DNA of 7,752 nucleotides. Source: an uncultured Opitutia bacterium. GTDB taxonomy: Bacteria > Verrucomicrobiota > Verrucomicrobiia > Opitutales > UBA953. The stretch covers positions 1 to 7,752 of the forward strand of contig CAINSX010000206.1 in assembly GCA_903853185.1 (NCBI GenBank), given 5' to 3'. The notes beneath the pieces are model-generated. The model was not told where the DNA came from and made no database searches. It saw only the letters and a program-made list of their open reading frames with translations. Below are positions 4,425-7,752 of this stretch, piece after piece. Made by a program: the position numbers and the translations under genes. How positions within the stretch are numbered: the first letter of the stretch is position 1; each line of letters begins with the position of its first letter.

Positions 4425-7022
4425 ATGTCATCTCCCTACGGCAACCTTACCGAAAAGACCTCCGAAGCCCTCCAGCAGGCGCAGAGCGAGGCGATGCAGC
4501 GCCGCAATCCTTCGCTGGAGCCGGCCCATATTCTCCACGGCCTCCTGACGCAGGAAGGCGGCGTGACCTCCTCGCTCTTCCGCCGCGCCGGCAAAGACGA
4601 GGCGGCGCTCGCTTCCGCCGTCGCCGGTCAGCTGGCGCGTCTGCCTAAACTCGCCCAGTCCACGGGCCAGCCTGGCCTTTCGTCCGAGACGCATGCGCTC
4701 ATGCTTAAGGCGAAGGACGAAGCCGAGTCTATGAAGGATGATTTCGTGTCGGCGGAGCACATGCTGCTCGCCCTCGCTGAGACATCTTCCCTGCGCCCGG
4801 CGTTCGCCGCCGTCGGTTTCGATCGAAAGGCGATCTTGGCCGCGCTCCAAGCCGTGCGCGGTTCGCAACGTGTCACCTCGGCCAACCCCGAGGCGACTTA
4901 CGAAGCCCTCGCCAAGTACGGCCAGGACCTCACCGCGCTGGCCCGCACGGGCAAGATGGATCCCGTCATCGGCCGCGACGAGGAGATCCGTCGCGTGATC
5001 CGCATCCTTTCCCGCCGCACCAAGAACAATCCCGTGCTCATCGGCGAACCCGGCGTCGGCAAGACCGCCGTCGTCGAAGGCCTTGCCCAACGCATCGTCA
5101 ACGGCGATGTGCCGGAAAGCCTGCGCGACAAGACGCTCTTCTCGCTGGACATGGGCTCCCTCGTGGCCGGCGCGAAGTATCGCGGCGAATTCGAGGAGCG
5201 TCTCAAGGCCGTCCTTAACGAGATCAAGTCCGCCGAGGGCGGAATCCTGCTCTTCATCGACGAGATGCACACGCTTGTCGGCGCCGGCAAGGCCGACGGC
5301 GCGATGGACGCCGCCAATCTCCTCAAGCCCATGCTGGCCCGCGGCGAGCTGCATTGCATCGGCGCCACGACGCTCAAGGAGTTCCGTGAGCACGTGGAGA
5401 AGGATCCTGCCCTCGAGCGCCGTTTCCAACAGGTCCTGGTCGAGCCCCCGAGCGTCCCCGACACGGTTTCCATCCTCCGCGGCCTCAAGGAGCGCTTCGA
5501 GGTGCACCATGGCGTGCGCATCGAGGATGCCGCCTTGGTCGAAGCCGCCACGCTTTCCGACCGCTACATCACCGCGCGTTTCCTTCCGGACAAGGCCATC
5601 GACCTCATCGACGAGGCCTGCGCGCAAATCCGCACCGAGATCGACAGCGTGCCGCAGGAGCTTGACGCCCTCAATCGTCGCGTGCTCCAGCTCGAGGTCG
5701 AGGAATCTGCCTTAAAGAACGAGAAGGACGAGGCCTCCAAGGCCCGTCTGGCCGTACTCCGTAAGGAGCTTGGTGCCGCCCGCGAAGAGCAGACCGCCTT
5801 CCGCGCCCGCTGGGTCGCGGACAAGGAAGCCGTGACCAAGGTCCGCGCTTCCCGTTCCCAACTCGAGGACGCCAAGGCCGAGATGGCCAAGGCTGAACGT
5901 GCGGGTAAGCTCGAGGAGGTCGCCAAGCTCCGCTATGGCACCATCCCCGACCTCGAGAAGGCGGTCGCCAAGCTCGAAGGCACTGCGAAATCCGCCACCG
6001 GGCTTTTCCGCGAGACCGTCACGCCGGAGGAGGTCGCGGAGGTCGTCGCCCGCTGGACAGGCGTGCCCGTGAGCAAGCTGCTCGAAGGCGAGCGCCAGAA
6101 GATTTTGCGCCTGGCCGACAATCTTAAGGCCCGCGTCGTCGGGCAGGATGAAGCTGTGCGCGTCGTCGCCGAAGCCGTCCAGCGTTCGCGCGCCGGCGTG
6201 CAGGATCCGCGTCGCCCCGTGGGCTCGTTCCTGTTCCTTGGTCCGACTGGCGTCGGTAAGACCGAGCTCGCCAAGGCTTTGGCCATGGAGCTTTTCGACA
6301 GCGAGAAGTCGATGATCCGTATCGATATGTCGGAGTACATGGAGAAGCACGCCGTGTCCCGCCTCGTCGGCGCGCCTCCTGGCTACATCGGTCACGAAGA
6401 GGGCGGCCAGCTCACGGAGGCCCTCCGTCGCCATCCCTATGCGGTCGTGCTTCTTGATGAAGTCGAGAAGGCGCACCCGGAAGTCTTCAACATCTTGCTC
6501 CAGGTCTTGGACGACGGTCGCCTGACCGATTCGCAAGGCCGCACCGTGGACTGCCGTAACGCCATCTTCATCATGACCTCGAACATCGGCAGCCGGCACA
6601 TCGCTGAGCACGCCGGCTTCGGCCTCACGGACAGCGTCCGCGAAGCCGTCATGGCGGACCTGCGGGCCCACTTCCGTCCGGAGTTCCTGAATCGCATCGA
6701 CGATATCGCGCTCTTTAATCCGCTGGGTCAGGAGCAGGTCGCCGCCATCGCGGGTATCATGCTCCGGGGGCTCAACGCACGTCTCGCCGTCAAGCGCATC
6801 CGCCTCGACTTCGACAAGACCGCCCTGGCCCTGATCGCCGAGAAGGGCTTCGACCCCGTCTACGGAGCGCGCCCCCTGCGTCGCTACCTGCAGCGCGAAG
6901 TCGAGACCTCGCTCGCCAAGGCCATGCTGGCCGGCGAAATCCCCGAAGGTAGCCTCGTCCGCGTCAAGCGGGCGAAGGATGCCCTCGGCTTCGAGGTCAA
7001 GGCCGGCGGGTTTTCGGATTGA
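4425..7022 (+). CDS. clpB: ATP-dependent chaperone ClpB (Hsp100 disaggregase)
   Basis: This 865-aa cytosolic AAA+ protein forms hexamers that thread aggregated polypeptides through a central pore, working with DnaK, DnaJ and GrpE after heat stress. Domains in order are the N-terminal Clp repeat domain (about 1-145), NBD1, the coiled-coil middle domain (about 410-525), NBD2 and the C-terminal small domain. NBD1 has Walker A GEPGVGKT (207-214, K213), Walker B D279-E280, pore-loop Y252 and arginine fingers R332/R333. The middle domain contains the ClpB-typical RYG (503-505) followed by IPDLEKAVAKLEG, which separates it from ClpA and ClpC. NBD2 has Walker A GPTGVGKT (606-613, K612), Walker B D678-E679, pore-loop Y654 in GYIGHEEGG, arginine finger R757 in FLNRIDD and sensor-2 R816 in GARPLRR. 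All key residues are present and the length is normal. No heat-shock promoter is recognisable upstream. The next gene follows after 31 bp with no visible terminator, so the two may be co-transcribed. Confidence 0.98.
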   Translation: MSSPYGNLTEKTSEALQQAQSEAMQRRNPSLEPAHILHGLLTQEGGVTSSLFRRAGKDEAALASAVAGQLARLPKLAQSTGQPGLSSETHALMLKAKDEAESMKDDFVSAEHMLLALAETSSLRPAFAAVGFDRKAILAALQAVRGSQRVTSANPEATYEALAKYGQDLTALARTGKMDPVIGRDEEIRRVIRILSRRTKNNPVLIGEPGVGKTAVVEGLAQRIVNGDVPESLRDKTLFSLDMGSLVAGAKYRGEFEERLKAVLNEIKSAEGGILLFIDEMHTLVGAGKADGAMDAANLLKPMLARGELHCIGATTLKEFREHVEKDPALERRFQQVLVEPPSVPDTVSILRGLKERFEVHHGVRIEDAALVEAATLSDRYITARFLPDKAIDLIDEACAQIRTEIDSVPQELDALNRRVLQLEVEESALKNEKDEASKARLAVLRKELGAAREEQTAFRARWVADKEAVTKVRASRSQLEDAKAEMAKAERAGKLEEVAKLRYGTIPDLEKAVAKLEGTAKSATGLFRETVTPEEVAEVVARWTGVPVSKLLEGERQKILRLADNLKARVVGQDEAVRVVAEAVQRSRAGVQDPRRPVGSFLFLGPTGVGKTELAKALAMELFDSEKSMIRIDMSEYMEKHAVSRLVGAPPGYIGHEEGGQLTEALRRHPYAVVLLDEVEKAHPEVFNILLQVLDDGRLTDSQGRTVDCRNAIFIMTSNIGSRHIAEHAGFGLTDSVREAVMADLRAHFRPEFLNRIDDIALFNPLGQEQVAAIAGIMLRGLNARLAVKRIRLDFDKTALALIAEKGFDPVYGARPLRRYLQREVETSLAKAMLAGEIPEGSLVRVKRAKDALGFEVKAGGFSD

Positions 7023-7037
7023 AGGAAGCCGTAGCCC

Positions 7038-7044
7038 GAGGGAG
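7038..7044 (+). promoter_or_regulatory. Shine-Dalgarno for the oxidoreductase gene
   Basis: GAGGGAG ends 9 nt before the ATG at 7054, a standard spacing, and lies between the clpB stop and the next gene. It supports the chosen start and independent translation initiation. It is the best-spaced ribosome-binding site in the window. Confidence 0.6.
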
Positions 7045-7053
7045 TCTGGGGCC

Positions 7054-7752
7054 ATGACCGCTACGCGCATCCGCTGCGGGGTGGCCGGCACGGGTTCGCT
7101 CGGCCAGCACCACGCCCGCATCTACTCGACCCTGCCCGGCGCCGAACTGGCTGGCATCTTCGAACCGAACGACGCCCGGGCGGCCGAGATTTGCGCCAAG
7201 CATAACTGCCACCGCTTCGCCACCCTCGACGAGATGGCCGCCGGCTGCGACGCCGTCAGCGTCGTCGTCCCGACCAACCACCACGCCGCCGTCGCGCTGC
7301 CGCTGCTCGCCAAGGGCGTGCACCTCCTAATTGAGAAGCCCATCTGCGTCACCCTTGAGGAGGCCGCCCAAATCCTGGACGCCGCCGCCAAGGCCGACCG
7401 CATCGTCCAGGTCGGTCACATCGAGCATTATAACCCCGTGATGTCATACCTCGAGAAGGCCGTGACCGACGCCCGGTATATCACTGCCGAGCGCCTGGCG
7501 CCCTTCACCCCGCGTGGCACCGAGGTCGGCGTGGTGCTTGATCTGATGATCCACGATATCGGCATCGTTCTGCAGTTGGCCAATTCGCCTGTCGAGCGCA
7601 TCGACGCCGTCGGCGTGTCGGTCGTGACCAAGACCGAGGACATCGCCAACGCCCGCATCGCCTTCAAGAACGGGTGCGTGGCCAACCTCAGCGCCAGCCG
7701 CGTCTCGCTGAAGAAGAACCGCGAGATCCGTGTCTTCCAGACTGGCGGCTAC
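7054..7752 (+). CDS. Gfo/Idh/MocA-family NAD-dependent oxidoreductase (partial, C-terminus off right edge)
   Basis: The first 233 codons of a sugar-type dehydrogenase run to the window edge without a stop. The N-terminal Rossmann fold has GTGSLG (12-17) and an acidic E37 at the end of the second strand, which favours NAD over NADP. The family's EKP motif gives catalytic K95 (IEKPI, 93-97). GHIEHYNP (121-128) and LDLMIHDIG (162-170), with D163 and H167, supply the usual substrate/catalytic pair. The GHIE-x-x-NP, RLAPFTPRG and VVLDLMIHD stretches resemble the subgroup often found beside lipid A genes, whose characterised member GnnA oxidises the 3-OH of UDP-GlcNAc so that GnnB can install a 3-amino group. 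That subgroup assignment is an inference; no gnnB or lpx gene is in the window. The gene follows clpB by 31 bp with a good Shine-Dalgarno sequence. Other substrates (inositol, other UDP-sugars) remain possible. Confidence 0.88.
   Translation, partial: MTATRIRCGVAGTGSLGQHHARIYSTLPGAELAGIFEPNDARAAEICAKHNCHRFATLDEMAAGCDAVSVVVPTNHHAAVALPLLAKGVHLLIEKPICVTLEEAAQILDAAAKADRIVQVGHIEHYNPVMSYLEKAVTDARYITAERLAPFTPRGTEVGVVLDLMIHDIGIVLQLANSPVERIDAVGVSVVTKTEDIANARIAFKNGCVANLSASRVSLKKNREIRVFQTGGY

Noticed and set aside
4854..4856. Internal GTG (Val144) in clpB as a second start, like the short ClpB isoform of E. coli
   Set aside because: The position is similar to the known internal start, but no purine-rich ribosome-binding site precedes it, so the sequence does not support it.
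4428..5627. A 399-codon open frame on the minus strand opposite clpB
   Set aside because: It lies wholly antisense to the highly conserved ClpB sequence, has no recognisable motif, and long antisense frames are expected in GC-rich, codon-biased genes.
5712..7121. A 469-codon open frame on the minus strand opposite clpB and the start of the oxidoreductase gene
   Set aside because: Its composition (His/Asp/Glu/Gly/Leu-rich) mirrors the sense codon bias. It covers conserved AAA+ coding sequence and a gene boundary and resembles no family.

Overview
The window is GC-rich DNA with dense bacterial housekeeping genes. The protein sequences and gene content suggest a verrucomicrobial bacterium, possibly of the Opitutae: an OleC-type ligase, a prepilin peptidase with an altered metal site, a SirB1-like protein with a PGRF motif, and several genes without a Shine-Dalgarno sequence. 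That assignment is an inference from familiarity with these families, not from a search. I see no mobile elements, CRISPR arrays, rRNA or tRNA genes.

Positions 1-4209 are all on the minus strand. Read in the direction of transcription, they hold a SirB1/transglutaminase-like protein (3364-4209), shikimate dehydrogenase aroE (2490-3377, overlapping the previous gene by 14 nt), a type IV prepilin peptidase (1628-2485, 4 nt after aroE), a small putative lipoprotein (1309-1572), and a strong intrinsic terminator (1260-1289). After the terminator comes the 5' part of an OleC-like AMP-dependent ligase (1-1252), which runs off the left edge. The first three genes are packed tightly enough to be one translationally coupled operon, although their functions (unknown/protein chemistry, aromatic amino acid synthesis, pilus/secretion assembly) are not obviously related.

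Positions 4210-4424 are a 215-bp divergent intergenic region. It contains a 36-bp interrupted inverted repeat (4301-4336) and a repeated octamer. I found no convincing sigma-70, sigma-32 or CIRCE element.

Positions 4425-7752 are on the plus strand: a complete, canonical ClpB disaggregase (865 aa) and, 31 bp later, the first 233 codons of a Gfo/Idh/MocA-family NAD-dependent oxidoreductase. The oxidoreductase resembles the group found near lipid A/LPS sugar genes (GnnA-like) and runs off the right edge.

Most of the window is ordinary core genome. The most biologically interesting element is the OleC-like beta-lactone synthetase homologue at the left edge, which points to a long-chain olefin (head-to-head hydrocarbon) or beta-lactone pathway whose partner genes would lie outside the window. 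I did not find a clearly novel system.
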